A program made the position numbers and the translations under genes. Below, one piece after another: positions 11,822-23,944 of a stretch of DNA of 64,000 nucleotides (positions are counted from its first letter, which is position 1; the number at the start of each line of letters is the position of its first letter). The notes under the pieces are model-generated. The model was not told the DNA's origin, did not search any database, and saw nothing but the letters and a program-made list of their open reading frames with translations. The stretch comes from Eriocheir sinensis (lineage: Eukaryota > Arthropoda > Malacostraca > Decapoda > Varunidae): positions 4,989,059 through 5,053,058 of the forward strand of contig NC_066513.1 of assembly GCF_024679095.1 (NCBI RefSeq), in the 5' to 3' direction.

Positions 11822-12430
11822 GTGTTCAGTTTATTCCTGACGCAACGAAATGACGGTCAATTCGATTTTTGAAGGCGTTGATGGTATTTGCATTTACTAC
11901 TTCTGAGGGAAGATTGTTCCAGTGGCGTATGACTCGGTTCGAAAAGAAACTCCTTCCGATGTCTGTGTTGCATCGACTCGACTGAATGGGCAAACCGTTA
12001 TTTCTAGTTCTTGAGTTGGTTTGTAGTTGAAAAAGTTTGGAGTGATCGACGTTATTGATCATTTTCAGGTACTTGAAGACTTGAATCATATCCCCTCGTA
12101 GGCGTCTTTTCTCCAATGTAAAGAGATTGAGTTGCTTGAGTCGTTCCTCGTACGGATGTGCCCTTAACGGTGGAATCATCTTCGTGGCGCGTCGTTGAAT
12201 CTTTTCCAGTAAGTCAATGTCCTTTCTGTAGTTAGGAGACTAGAACTGCACTGCATACTCGAGGTGCGGTCTTGCCATGGAATTATACAAGGATAGCATC
12301 ACGTCTAGCGTTTTACACTCGAAGCTCCTCGCTATAAACCCGAACATAGTGTTGGCTTTGTTATATGCTTTTTTACAGTGATTCGCGTGTTTCAGGTCAC
12401 TGCTAATAGTGACCCCAAGATCCTTTTCCT
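11822..12430 (-). mobile_element. LINE B, 3' part (separated from its 5' part by the insertion at 12431-15535)
   Basis: The open segment 12179-11826 encodes RLKQLNLFTLEKRRLRGDMI, later HWNNLPSEVVNANTINAFKN. Upstream the same reading continues through EKDLGVTISSDLK to 12430, where the poly(A) tail of LINE C begins. The missing upstream part resumes at 15540 with the same reverse transcriptase: FNIDKCKVMHI there is followed, after the interruption, by EKDLGVTI here. LINE B is therefore the older host of LINE C. Confidence 0.88.
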
Positions 12431-15400
12431 CCTTTTTTTTTTTTTTTTTTTTTTTTACAGCTAAGGAGACAGCTCAAGGGCGCAAAGAAAAAGAAAGAAA
12501 AAAAGGCCCGCTACTCACTGCTCCCGAACAGAGGTTAAAAGAGTGTCCAAAATCAGAGGTTAATTTCGGGAGGAGAGGTGTCCTGATAGCCTCCTCTTGA
12601 AAGAGTTCAAGTCGTAGGCAGGAGGAAATACAGATGAAGGAAGATTGTTCCAGAGTTTACCAGCGTGAGGGATGAAAGAGTGAAGATGCTGGTTAACTCT
12701 TGCATAAGGGGTTTGGACAGTATAGGGATGAGCATGAGTAGAAAGTCGAGTGCAGCGGGGCCGCGGGAGGGGGGGAGGCATGCAGTTAGCAAGTTCAGAA
12801 GAGCAGTCAGCGTGGAAATATCGATAGAAGATAGAAAGAGAGGCAACATTGCGGCGGAATTTAAGAGGTAGAAGACTATCAGTAGGAGGAGGAGAGCTGA
12901 TGAGACGAAGAGCCTTAGCCTCCACTCTGTCCAGAAGAGCTGTGTGAGTGGAGCCCCCCCACACATGAGATGCATACTCCATACGAGGGCGGACAAGGCC
13001 CCTGTATATGGACAGCAACTGTGCAGGGGAGAAGAACTGGCGGAGACGGTACAGAACGCCCAGCCTCGAGGAAGCTGATTTAGTAAGAGATGAGATATGA
13101 AGTTTTATGTTAAGATTTTGAGTTAAGGATAGACCGAGGATGTTTAGTGTTGAGGAAGGTGATAGCTGGGTGTTGTCAAAGAATAGGGGATAGTTGTTTG
13201 GAAGACTGTGTCGAGTGGATAGGTGGAGAAACTGTGTTTTTGAGGCGTTGAAGGACACCAGGTTCTTCTTGCCCCAATCGGAAATAATAGTAAGGTCTGA
13301 GGCTAAGCGTTCTGCAGCCTCCAGCCTTGAGTCGTTAAGTTCCTGAAGGGTGGGTCTTCTATTAAAAGAAGTTGAATAATGCAGAGTTGAATCATCGGCG
13401 TAGGAATGGATAGGACAGTTCGTTTTGGAAAGAAGATTATCAATGAATAACAGAAAGAGAGTGGGAGATAGGACAGAACCCTGTGGGACACCACTGTTAA
13501 TAGATTTAGGGGAAGAACAGTGACCGTCTACCACGGCAGAAATAGAACGGTCAGAAAGGAAACTGGAGATAAAGGTACAGAGAAGTATAGAAACCGTAGG
13601 AGGGTAGTTTAGAAAGCAAAGATTTGTGCCAGACCCTATCAAAAGATTTTGATATGTCCAGCGCAATAGCAAAAGTTTCACCGAAACGGCTAAGAGAGGA
13701 TGACCAAGAGTCAGTTAAGAAGGCTAGGAGATCACCAGTAGAACGCCCCTTGCGGAACCCATACTGGCGATCAGATAGAAGGTCAGAAGTGGAAGGTGCT
13801 TTGAATCTTCCGGTTAAGATTGATTCAAAAGCTTTGAATGAACAAGAAAGTAAAGCAATAGGACGGTAGTTTGAGGGATTGGGCAGTCACCCTTCTTAGG
13901 TACAGGCTGTATGAAGGCATACTTCCAGCAAGAAGGAAAGGTAGATGTTGACAGGCAGAGGCGAAAGAGTTTGACCAGGCAGGGTGACAGCACGGAGGCA
14001 CAGTTTTTAAGGACAATAGGAGGCACTCCATCAGGTCCATAAGCCTTCTGAGGATTGAGGCCAGAAAGGGCATAGAAAACATCATTTTGAAGAATCTTTA
14101 TAACAGGCATAAAGGAGTCAGAGGGGGGATGAGTAGGAGGAATATGCAGAATCGTCCAGAGTGGAGTTTTAGAAAAAGTTTGAGAGAAGAGTTCAGCCTT
14201 AGAGATAGATGAGACGGCAGTGTTGCCGTCAGGACTGAGAGTGGAGGGAAAGATGAAGAAGTGAAGTTGGAGAAGATGTTTTGGCTAGATGCCAGAAGTC
14301 ACAGGAAGAGTTAGAAAAGCAAGGTTTTGACATTTCTATTAATGAAAGAATTTTTGGTTAGTCGGAGAATAGATTTGGCACGATTTCGGGCAGAAATGTA
14401 AAGTTCATAATTAGCATTAATTTGAAGGCTCTGGTACCTTTGTGAGCTACCTCTCTATCATTGACAGCACGAGAACAAGCATGATTAAACCAAGGCTTTT
14501 TAGCGTGAGGAGTAGAAAGAACGAGGAATGTATGCCTCCATTCCAGAGACAATCACCTCTGTGATGCGATGAGCACACACAGAGGGGACTCTATCCTGGA
14601 AGTAATAATCATTCCACGGGAAATCGGAAAACGTACATCCTCAGGTCGTCCCACCTAGCTGACGCAAAATGCCAGAAGCATCGCCTATTCGGTGGGTCCA
14701 TCGGGCGTACAGGAGCGATAGGACAGGATGCAGAAATAAGATTGTGATCGGAGGAGCCCAACGGAGAGAACAGTTTGACAGAATAAGCAGAAGGGTTTGA
14801 GGTAAGGAAGAGATCTAGAATGTTGGGCCGATCTCCAAGACGGTCAGGAATACGTGTAGGGTGCTGGACCAACTGCTCTAGGTCGTTGAGGATAACAAAG
14901 TTGTAGGCTTGTTCACCAGGATGGTCAGTGAAAGAGGATGAAAGCCAAAGCTGGTGGTGAACATTGAAATCTCCTTGGATGGAGATTTCAGCGAAGGGAG
15001 AGTGGGTCAAGATGTGCTCCACTTTAGAATTCAAATAGTCAAAGAATTTTACATAGTTGGTAGAGTTAGGTGAGAGATAAACAGCACAGATGTATTTAGT
15101 AATAGAATGACAGTGAAGTCTTAACCAGATGGTGGAAAATTCAGAAGAGTCAAGGTCGTGGGCACGAGAGCAAGTGATGTCGTTGCGCACGTAGGCGCAA
15201 CATCCAGCTTTGGATTGAAATTTAGGATAGAGATAGTAGGAGGGAACAGAGTAGAGATTGCTGTCAGTAGCCTCAGAAACCTGTGTTTCGGTAAGGAAGA
15301 GAAGGTGAGGTTTAGAGGAGGAGAGATGATGTTCCACAGAATGAAAATTAGAGCGAAGACCGCGAATGTTGCAGAAATGGAGAAGAAAGAGGTTCGAGGA

Positions 15401-15535
15401 GTTATCAAGACACCTCTCGGGTCGGCAGCCAGAAGGGGAGTCCTCCCTGGGGGAATTTGTGGTCCCCCCCCCAGTCGGGGACTCCGAGGCTTGGTGTATG
15501 TGCGCCATTTTGAAATTTTAATTTTGGAAAAAGGT
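12431..15535 (-). mobile_element. LINE C, family 1 (Jockey/CR1-superfamily), nearly full length, inserted into LINE B
   Basis: Read on the - strand from an ATG at 15508: an apurinic-type endonuclease ([44 protein letters not shown]), then a reverse transcriptase (NPQKAYGPDGVPP; GVPQGSVLSPTLFL; active site SYADDSTLHYS) and a C-terminal segment ending HAGKLWNNLPSSVF. The 3' UTR ends CCTTGAGCTGTCTCC followed by poly(A), which is the T run at 12431-12458. Frameshifts occur near 14600, 14450 and 13690-13810. The copy lacks about 240 bases of the 5' UTR seen in the sister copy at 20496. By eye it is nearly identical to that sister, so both are young relative to other elements here. Confidence 0.92.
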
Positions 15536-15539
15536 GCAT

Positions 15540-17125
15540 CGCCTGCAGAGGCTTCCCATTCATGATGTATGTGTGGTTGCTATTTCAGGACTAAATGTGC
15601 ATGACTTTGCATTTGTCAATATTAAAGGACATTTACCATTTTTCCGACCATTCGAGAATGTGATCGAGGTCTTTCTGGATGATTTCGCAGTCGGTCTTTG
15701 TGAGGGCTTTTCCACCCAACTTGGTGCCATCAGCAAATTTCGATATTGTGGATTTCAGTCCTGATTCTAGGTCGTCGATATATATGAAGAGAATGGGTCC
15801 CAGCACTGACCCTTGAGGCAGTCCACTAGTGACTGGAAGGCAATCGGAAGGATGTCCGTTGAGTAGCACTCGTTGTTATCTGCCGGCGAGTCAATCCCTT
15901 ATCCACGCGATCAAATTGGTTCCAATACCCGCCGAGTGCAGTTTCTTAAGGAGTCGCTCGTGCGGTACCTTGTCGAAGGCTTTCTGAAAATCCAGGTATA
16001 TAAAATAAATGGGGATGTGGTCATCCCAATTCTTATAGATACCTTGAAAGAAGTCTAATAGATTCGTTAAGCAAAAGCGCTTGCTTTTGAAGCCATGCTG
16101 GGTGTTGGAGATTATATGATTGTCCTCTAGAAACTTGACAAGTTTGTCTCTAATAATCTTCGAGTATTTTTCCTGCCACTGATGTCAAACTTATGAGCCT
16201 GTAGTTTAATACAACGCTTTTGTCTCCTTTTTTTTTTTAAATCGGTGTAACGTTCGCCATCTTTCAGTCTTCTGGTACCTTGTTCAGTTATACTGACCGG
16301 TTAACTATGTTAGTGAGTGGCTGAAGTATTTGCTGTCTAAGCTCTTTTAATAACCTCGGGGACAAGTTGTCAGGTCCCGTTGACTTGTTCGTGTCGACAT
16401 ATTGAGTCAATTTCCAGGGGCATGATTCCCCTCGGCGGGTCAGGTTCCTCGGGAATGGTTTCGATGTCCTCTACTGTGAATACGGATACAAAGTTACTGT
16501 TGAGGATTCTGGCCTAATGTTTGTAGTCATGGTTTACAGATCCAGTCTGGTTTGTTAGGGGACTAATATTGGATTTTACTTTCTTTTTCGATCTTATATA
16601 CGTGAATAATTTCTTGGAGTTAGTTTTGATTTTGCGCGCTATTTGCTTTTCATAGTTGCGTTTGCTAATCCGAATGAGGGTGCGACAAGCTCTGAGGCTG
16701 TTGTGGTACTGTGTACGGGCTTCGGCCGTGGCATTCTCTTTCATCAGATAATAATTCCCTTTTTTTTAGATTTACTGCCCTTTTTATTTCTCTGGTCATC
16801 CACGGTGGATCTACGTCCCCATTTACTCGCCTGGATTTCGTAGGCACTGTAGCCTTCTCTACTTGCAACAGCTTATCTTTGAAGACGTTCCACGTGTTAT
16901 CGATTGCATTGTCGGTGAGGTTAAGTTGGTCCCAGGTCGTAGGGGGATGCAGCTCACGGGCTAAGCTGAAATTTGCTTTTTTTGTAATCTGGTATCACTG
17001 ATGGATTATCTACGAGTTTGTGACATATGTTGATATTAAAACGGATTAAGTGGTGATCGCAACCACTAAGTTTCTCACCAACTGTACAGTCGCGAGTGAG
17101 TTCGGGATCGCTTACAAATTCCAAA
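15540..17125 (-). mobile_element. LINE B, 5' part (endonuclease C-terminus to reverse transcriptase)
   Basis: Read from 17125 downward: the end of an endonuclease (GCDHHLIRFNI), WMTREIKRAVNLKKREL, SKRNYEKQIARKIKTNSK, and the palm with SGLPQGSVLGPILF, then an active site that reads FADGTKLG instead of FADDTK. It ends at FNIDKCKVMHI by the LINE C junction. Several stops are present. The 5' end is truncated exactly where the 3' tail of LINE E begins (about 17126). Confidence 0.87.
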
Positions 17126-18655
17126 GAAGTACAAAGGAAAAATAAATAGCAACAGACCACTTGGTCCTAACTAGACTGTTTGTTGTTGCTTCAATCTACG
17201 AGTCAGAGACACAGGATAGCAAAGGCGAAGGCTCCTCCCCTCCCACCAGTCCCTCCAGCTGAGGCTGGCATGAAAAGGAAAAATACCATGTAGTATAGAA
17301 AAATTACAATGAAATTTTACATGGACAGAAGGAAGATTATACACGACAACTAAGCTATCACTATTTTCTGTTGGACCGGAGCAAAATACCGGATGTTCGG
17401 GTTAGCTTCTAAATATTTGTCTAGTCGTTTTTTGAACGTGCAAATTGTTTCGCTTTCGACGACATTTTGAGGCAGACCATTCCATACATTGATGACACGG
17501 CTGAGGAAGTGTTTTGATTCATTTGAGCTGAAACGCTTCCTCGTTATTTAGTATCCATTGTTTCTTGTTACACTTAATGAATTAAGAGACTGTAAAATAA
17601 TCATGAACATTAACGTTATCGAATCCCTTGAAAATTTTAAACACTTCTTTAAGGTCACCTCTTAGCCTGCGCTGTGATAAACTGAATAAGTTAAGTTCTT
17701 TAAGTCTGTCTTCGTACGGTTTGTTTCGCAGTCATGGGATCATGTTCGTAGCTTGACGCTGCACCCTCTCGAGTTTACCAATATCCTTTCTATAATAGGG
17801 ATACCAAAACTGAACGCAATACTCAAGATGTGGGCGAACTAACGAATTGTACAATGTCAATGTTACTTTTTCGGATTTGTATTCAAATGTACGACCAATA
17901 AATCCGATCAGTTTGTTGGCAGTTTTTACTACTTCTGCGCAATGTTGACTGTTTAAGATCGTTCGAAATTATTACTAAAAGATCTTATTTTCTTTGTTGG
18001 CTTCAGAGAGTTGCACTCCGTTAATTTGATAATGAATACGATCGTTGTTGATTCCGATATGCATAACCTTGCACTTTTCAATATTGAAATTCATTTGCTA
18101 TGTTGCTGCCCAACTACTTAAACGTTCGAGATCAGCTTGGAAGTGTTCTTTATCCATTGTCGTAGTGACTCTGCTGGCTATTTTTGTGCCGTCTGCAAAT
18201 TTCGATATTTTACACGATAGCCCCTCGTCAATGTCATTTGCGTACACTAGAAACAGACCCGGTCCCAACACCGACCCCTGTGGAACACCGCTTTTGACAT
18301 CTCGTCAGTCAGATGATATACCATTCATAACAACTCTTTGTTTACGGTCGGTAAGCCAGTCCTTGAGCCACTTATGAATATTACCAGTTATACCGTGAGC
18401 TTGCAATTTACTAAGGAGGCGGTTGTGTGGGACTTTGTCAAATGCTTTCTGAAAATGCAAATATATAATGTCTACTGATTGACTTTCATCGTACACATTC
18501 AAGAGTAGTTGAAGAGATCGAGAATGTTAGTCAAATAGGAAAGTTTGTTTCGAAAACCATGTTGCGAATCCTTAATTAGTCAGTTATCTTAAAACAAATT
18601 TACCATTTTTTCGCGAAGGAGTCTAAAATTTTGCACACGATTGACGTTAGACTGA
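17126..18655 (-). mobile_element. CR1/L2-like LINE E, 5'-truncated
   Basis: On the - strand: VDIIYLHFQKAFDKVPHNRL (about 18480), KQRVVMNGISSD, a mutated active site FADGTKIA (about 18195), KDLLV region, and a C-terminal region with numerous stops. The 3' UTR (17126-17340) matches LINE A and fragment F and ends in CTTTGTACTTCTTTG. The 5' end at about 18655 abuts a gag-like segment of an LTR retrotransposon. Confidence 0.85.
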
Positions 18656-18788
18656 GGCGCTTCTCCTCTCTCTCGGCCGCGCGCTCGTCTCTCTCGATAG
18701 CTTGCTGCTGGACAACGTAGCGGCCGAGATCCTCACCCTTAAGACCCAAGGCTACAGCCTGAGCCTTAAGTACATCAAAACTGGACAT
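18656..18788 (-). pseudogene. Truncated N-terminus of an LTR-retrotransposon gag
   Basis: An ATG at 18788 starts MSSFDVLKAQAVALGLKG, followed by EDLGRYVVQQQAIERDERAA and an arginine/glutamate-rich segment. Small N-terminal charged-helix segments of this kind start the gag proteins of many invertebrate Gypsy-type elements. It is cut after about 44 codons by the LINE E boundary. The upstream leader (18789-19236) and an LTR with a primer-binding-site-like motif support the assignment; the exact family is not determined. Confidence 0.6.
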
Positions 18789-19236
18789 GATTACAATAAA
18801 AAAGTAACCAAACAGACAATGACACCAATAAAGAAAAACACTAATTAGTAGTACAAGAAACCAGACAAAGAACAAAAACACAACAACAAAAACAAGACCA
18901 AGAAAATGCAACAGAACCAAACAAACAGAAAGAACCAACACACAATAAGAAAACAACGAAGAAAGATGAGCAAAACCCCCGCAAAAATGGTAATAAGGGG
19001 CGTAGAAGCCCACCCAATACTCAACTAGTGATTGGGTAAACAAGGTCAGCACAAGGGCTGAAAAAGTGCTATGGCAGCACAAACAAATCCCACCGTGGTC
19101 ATACAACAGCCACAAAGGAACGGTGAAGGATGGAACACTCACTTCCGGGCCGCAGACAGCCAGTGGCGCGCAAAGGCGACTTAACAAGCCAACCCTTCCG
19201 ATTAGCAGTTGACCCAATCCTGACGAGGTCGCCACA
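18789..19236 (-). mobile_element. 5' leader of the LTR retrotransposon
   Basis: It lies between LTR and gag. Immediately after the LTR (19236 downward) the - strand reads TGTGGCGACCTCGTCAGGA, similar to the TGGCGACC...CAGGA primer-binding-site region common in Gypsy-type elements. Confidence 0.5.
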
Positions 19237-19792
19237 TGTCAAGGTTCCAGAGTTGGGTGCTGTAATCGGAAGGGGATAACAATAAAGATAAATGGTTAGA
19301 CACCAATTTACTTTAAATAAAGCAGAAACCCCAAAACAGCCTCACAAAACTGAAGTCTCCAACACGAAGGCTTCAGCACGCCGGACTCAGATATGATCCT
19401 TTGCACGGCCTCTTCCTCTTCTGGGCGTTCCGTCCTCTGAGTGGCAATGACGAGGCAGCACAGCTTCATCCTTGAAATGGTGTAGACGTGGTAGACGAGG
19501 GAGGCGCAGGAGGAGAAAGTGCGTCAGGTTCACGGCAATAACGGGAGTCCAATGCGTGGAAAGGAAAGAGATGAGGCACCCAGAACCAGCCCACGGTTCA
19601 AAGGAAACCCGAGTGAGAGTAGAGCTGGAGCCGGAGTAGAATCAAGTGTTCAGAGCGAGGCCCGACCGCTGTCTGACGAGGATGGCGGTGGCCGCCCACC
19701 AAGTCGCCTCCCACAGCGGGTTGAGAAGCCTCGGTGGTTCGTACGAATAAGGCGTCGAGCGGCTTCATGCGGGCAGCGGGAGTGCCCTCACA
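19237..19792 (-). mobile_element. LTR (556 bp) of a Gypsy-like retrotransposon
   Basis: On the - strand it starts TGTGAGGGCACTCC (19792) and ends CCTTGACA (19237), giving TG..CA termini. Its last 170 bases recur, inverted, at 20156-20327. The primer-binding-site-like motif and a gag start follow in order. The outer side abuts a + strand LINE 3' UTR (19793). Confidence 0.65.
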
Positions 19793-20100
19793 ATGATCTT
19801 CCTTCTATCCATATAAAATTCCATTTTAGTTTTTTCTATACTACATGGTATTTTTCCTTCTCATGCCAGCTTCGGCTGGAGGGATTGGTCGGAAGGGAGG
19901 AGCCTTCACCTTTGCTGTCCTGTTTCTCTGACTCGTAGATTAAAGTAGATGGTAGCAACAACAAACAGCCTAATTAGAACCAAAAGGTCTGTTGCTGTTT
20001 GCTTTTCCTTTGTACTCCTTTGTACTCCTCCTTCTCCTCCTCCTCCTTAAAATCTTACCCTCTAATCCCTTTCTTCCTCCGCCTCTTCCTCCTCCTCCCG
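19793..20100 (+). mobile_element. LINE F: 3' UTR of the LINE A/E family with a (CTC)n-rich tail
   Basis: It matches the reverse complement of 17130-17340 (TCTATACTACATGGTATTTTT; GGTCTGTTGC). The end has the 10-bp tandem CTTTGTACTC (20010-20030) passing into CTC repeats. Confidence 0.8.
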
Positions 20101-20155
20101 TAAAAGACGACCAAAAGCCAACTGGAGGCCAAGTGGTGGAACAATCAACTCAAAC

Positions 20156-20327
20156 GCCAAAGGATCATAGCTGAGTCCGGCGTGCTGAAGTCTTCGTGTT
20201 AGAGACTTCTGTTTTGTGAGGCTGTTGTGGGTTTTCTACTTTATTTAAAGTAAACTGGTGTCTAACCATTTATCTTGTTTATTGTTATCCCTTTCCGATT
20301 AGAGCACCCTACTCTGGAGCCTTGACA
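20156..20327 (+). mobile_element. Partial LTR related to 19237-19792, opposite orientation
   Basis: It shares GAGTCCGGCGTGCTGAAG, TTTATTTAAAGTAAA and GTGTCTAACCATTTATCTT and ends CCTTGACA. Only the 3' third of the LTR is present and no internal region follows, so it is a truncated solo LTR. Confidence 0.7.
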
Positions 20328-20495
20328 ATCATGCACGACGACTTAGCTAGCACAACAACTGACAAGAGTGTCAGGAGATGACAGCAAACGTGTTAATGTG
20401 TTGTAGTGTTGTGTTGTTATCGTGTACTGGCCCAGTGTGGTTGTGAGATGGTGTTGGTCATTAACGGACTACAACCATGCGTGTATGGTTGGAGT

Positions 20496-23400
20496 AGGTA
20501 GGAAGACAGCTACCGAACGGGCGCAGGCCACTCCCGGTGAGGTACATATGGGAGGTGAGAAGGGAGCTGAAGCCCTCCAAAGACCCTTCCCATGTCCTCA
20601 CTAACCGTTTCCCTATTGTCTCACCAACACCGGAGAGTAGTTCAGCATGCTCTCTAAATACAGATCCTCTCTTTATCCACACCACACTACATTCACACAA
20701 CATATACACCTTTTCCCAAAATTAAAATTTCAAAATGGCGCACCTATACCAAGCCTCGGAGTCCCCGCCTGAGGGGAGAGAGGTCTCCCCTTCTGGCTGC
20801 CGATCCGAGAGGTGTCTTTATAACTCCTCGAACCTCTTTCTTCTCAATTTCTGCAACATTCGCGGTCTTCGCTCAAATTTTCATTCTGTGGAACATCATC
20901 TCTCCTCCTCTAAACCTCACCTTCTCTTCCTTACCGAAACACAGGTTTCTGAGGCTACTGACAGCAATCTCTACTCTGTTCCCTCTTACTATCTCTATCC
21001 TAAATTTCAATCCAAAGCTGGATGTTGCGCCTACGTGCGCAACGACATCACTTGCTCTCGTGCCCACGACCTTGACTCTTCTGAATTTTCCACCATCTGG
21101 CTAAGACTTCATTGTCATTCTATTACTAAATACATCTGTGCTGTTTATCTCTCACCTAACTCTACCAACTATGTAAAATTCTTTGACTATTTGAATTCTA
21201 AAGTGGAGCACATCTTGACCCACTCTCCCTTCGCTGAAATCTCCATCCAAGGAGATTTCAATGTTCACCACCAGTTTTGGCTTTCATCCTCTTTCACTGA
21301 CCATCCTGGTGAACAAGCCTACAACTTTGCTATCCTCTACGACCTAGAGCAGTTGGTCCAGCACCCTACACGTATTCCCGACCGTCTTGGAGACCGGCCC
21401 AACATTCTAGACCTCTTCCTTACCTCAAACCCTTCTGCTTATTCTGTCAAACTGTTCTCTCCGTTGGGCTCCTCCGATCACAATCTTATTTCTGCATCCT
21501 GTCCTATCGCTCCTGTACACCCTCTGGACCCACCGAAGAGGCGATGCTTCTGGCATTTTGCTTCAGCTCGGTTGGACGACCTGAGGATGTACTTTTCCGA
21601 TTTCCCGTGGAATGATTATTGCTTCCAGGATAGAGACCCCTCTGTGTGTGCTCAGCGCATCACAGAGGTGATTGTCTCTGGAATGGAGGCATACATTCCT
21701 CGTTCTTTCTCTACTCCTCATGCTAAAAAGCCTTGGTTTAATCACGCTTGTTCTCGTGCTGTCAATGATAGAGGTAGCTCACAAAAGGTACCAGAGCCTT
21801 CAAACTAATGCTAATTATGAACTTTACATTTCTGCCCGAAATCGTGCCAAATCTGTTCTCCGACTAACCAAAAATTCTTTCATTAATAGAAAATGCCAAA
21901 ACCTTCCTTCCTCTAACTCTTCCCGTGACTTCTGGCATCTAGCCAAAAACATCTTCTCCAACTTCACTTCTTCATCTTTCCCTCCACTCCTCAGTCCTGA
22001 CGGCAACACTGCCGTCTCATCTATCTCTAAGGCTGAACTCTTCTCTCAAACTTTTTCTAAAAACTCCACTCTGGACGATTCTGGGCATAATCCTCCTACT
22101 CATCCCCCCTCTGACTCCTTTATGCCTGTTATAAAGATTCTTCAAAATGATGTTTTCTATGCCCTCTCTGGCCTCAATCCTCAGAAGGCTTATGGACCTG
22201 ATGGAGTGCCTCCTATTGTCCTTAAAAACTGTGCCTCCGTGCTGTCACCCTGCCTGGTCAAACTCTTTCGCCTCTGCCTGTCAACATCAACCTTTCCTTC
22301 TTGCTGGAAGTATGCCTTCATACAGCCTGTGCCTAAGAAGGGTGACCGCTCCAATCCCTCAAACTACCGTCCTATAGCTTTACTTTCTTGTCTATCTAAA
22401 GCTTTTGAATCAATCTTTAACCGGAAGACTCAAAAGCACCTTTCCACTTCTGACCTTCTATCTGATCGCCAGTATGGGTTCCGCAAGGGGCGTTCTACTG
22501 GTGATCTCCTAGTCTTCTTAACTGACTCTTGGTCATCCTCTCTTAGCCGTTTCGGTGAAACTTTTGCTATTGCGCTGGACATATCAAAAGCTTTTGATAG
22601 GGTCTGGCACAAATCTTTGCTTTCCAAACTACCCTCCTACGGTTTATATCCTTCTCTCTGTACCTTTATCTCCAGTTTCCTTTCTGACCGTTCTATTTCT
22701 GCCGTGGTAGACGGTCACTGTTTTTCCCCTAAATCTATTAACAGTGGTGTCCCGCAGGGTTCTGTCCTATCTCCCACTCTTTTTCTGTTGTTCATTGATG
22801 ATCTTCTTTCCAAAACGAACTGTCCTATCCATTCCTACGCCGATGATTCCACTCTGCATTACTCGACTTCTTTTAATAGACGACCCACCCTACAGGAACT
22901 TAACGACTCAAGGCTGGAGGCTGCAGAACGCTTAGCCTCAGACCTTACTATTATTTCCCATTGGGGCAAGAAGAACCTGGTGTCTTTCAACGCCTCAAAA
23001 ACACAGTTTCTCCACCTATCCACTCGACACAATCTTCCAAACAACTATCCCCTATTCTTTGACAACACCCAGCTATCACCTTCCTCAACACTAAACATCC
23101 TCGGTCTATCCTTAACTCAAAATCTCAACTGGAAACTTCATTTCTCAGCTTCCTCGAGGCAGGGCGTTCTGCACCGTGTCCACCAGTTCTTCTCCCCTGC
23201 ACAGTTGCTATCCATTTACAGAAGCCTTGTCCGCCCTCGTATGGAGTATGCATCTCATGTGTGGGGGGGGCTCCACTCACACAGCTCTTCTGGACAGAGT
23301 GGAGGCTAAGGCTCTTCGTCTCATCAGCTCTCCTCCTCATACTGATAGTCTTCTACCTCTTAAATTCCGCCGCAATGTTGCCTCTCTTTCTATCTTCTAT

Positions 23401-23793
23401 CGATATTTCCACGCTGACTGCTCTTCTGAACTTGCTAACTGCATGCCTCCCCCCCTCCCGCGGCCCCGCTGCACTCGACTTTCTACTCATGCTCATCCCT
23501 ATACTGTCCAAACCCCTTATGCAAGAGTTAACCAGCATCTTCACTCTTTCATCCCTCACGCTGGTAAACTCTGGAACAATCTGCTTTCATCTGTATTTCC
23601 TCCTGCCTACGACTTGAACTCTTTCAAGAGGAGGGTATCAGGACACCTCTCCTCCCGTATTTGATCTTCCTTTCGGCCACCTCTTTTGTTTCTTTTTTAG
23701 GAGCAGCGAGTAGCGGGCTTTTTTTTATTATTGTTTTCTTTTTTTGTGTGTGCCCTTGAGCTGCCTCCTTTGTTGTAAAAAAAAAAAAAAAAT
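20496..23793 (+). mobile_element. LINE D, family 1, full-length 5' end to poly(A), frameshifted
   Basis: The 5' UTR (20496-20734) starts TAGGAAGACAGCTACCGAAC, the same start as the fragment at 34177. ORF2-type protein from the ATG at 20735: apurinic-type endonuclease ([31 protein letters not shown]), then reverse transcriptase (YGPDGVPPIVLKN; YRPIALLSCLSKAFE; DISKAFDRVWHKS; GVPQGSVLSPTLFL; YADDST at 22835-22852), then the C-terminal segment to a stop near 23664. Frameshifts lie at 21765-21790 (a 2-base loss and a 1-base gain relative to copy C) and at 23262-23271 (G8 where C has G7). A 15-base in-frame loss is present near 23145. The 3' UTR ends CTTGAGCTGCCTCC and poly(A) 23777-23792. No separate ORF1 is seen. 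The YADD active site and poly(A) tail fit Jockey/CR1-superfamily elements. Confidence 0.93.
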
Positions 23794-23944
23794 GTGTGTG
23801 ATGTATGGGGGAGGGCCAAATTAAAGCGTTGTAGTATTTGCGGTGTGGGGTGTTGTTCTACTCTCTCATCAATCGAAAAAAATCGATCTTGGGGCTCAGC
23901 GTGTACCTAGCATTTGGGAGGGAACTGTATTATGAATAGGGAGA

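Noticed and set aside
20470..23810. Target duplication for LINE D (GTGTATGG-like on the left, GATGTATGGGG-like on the right)
   Set aside because: Match is short and imperfect and could be chance.
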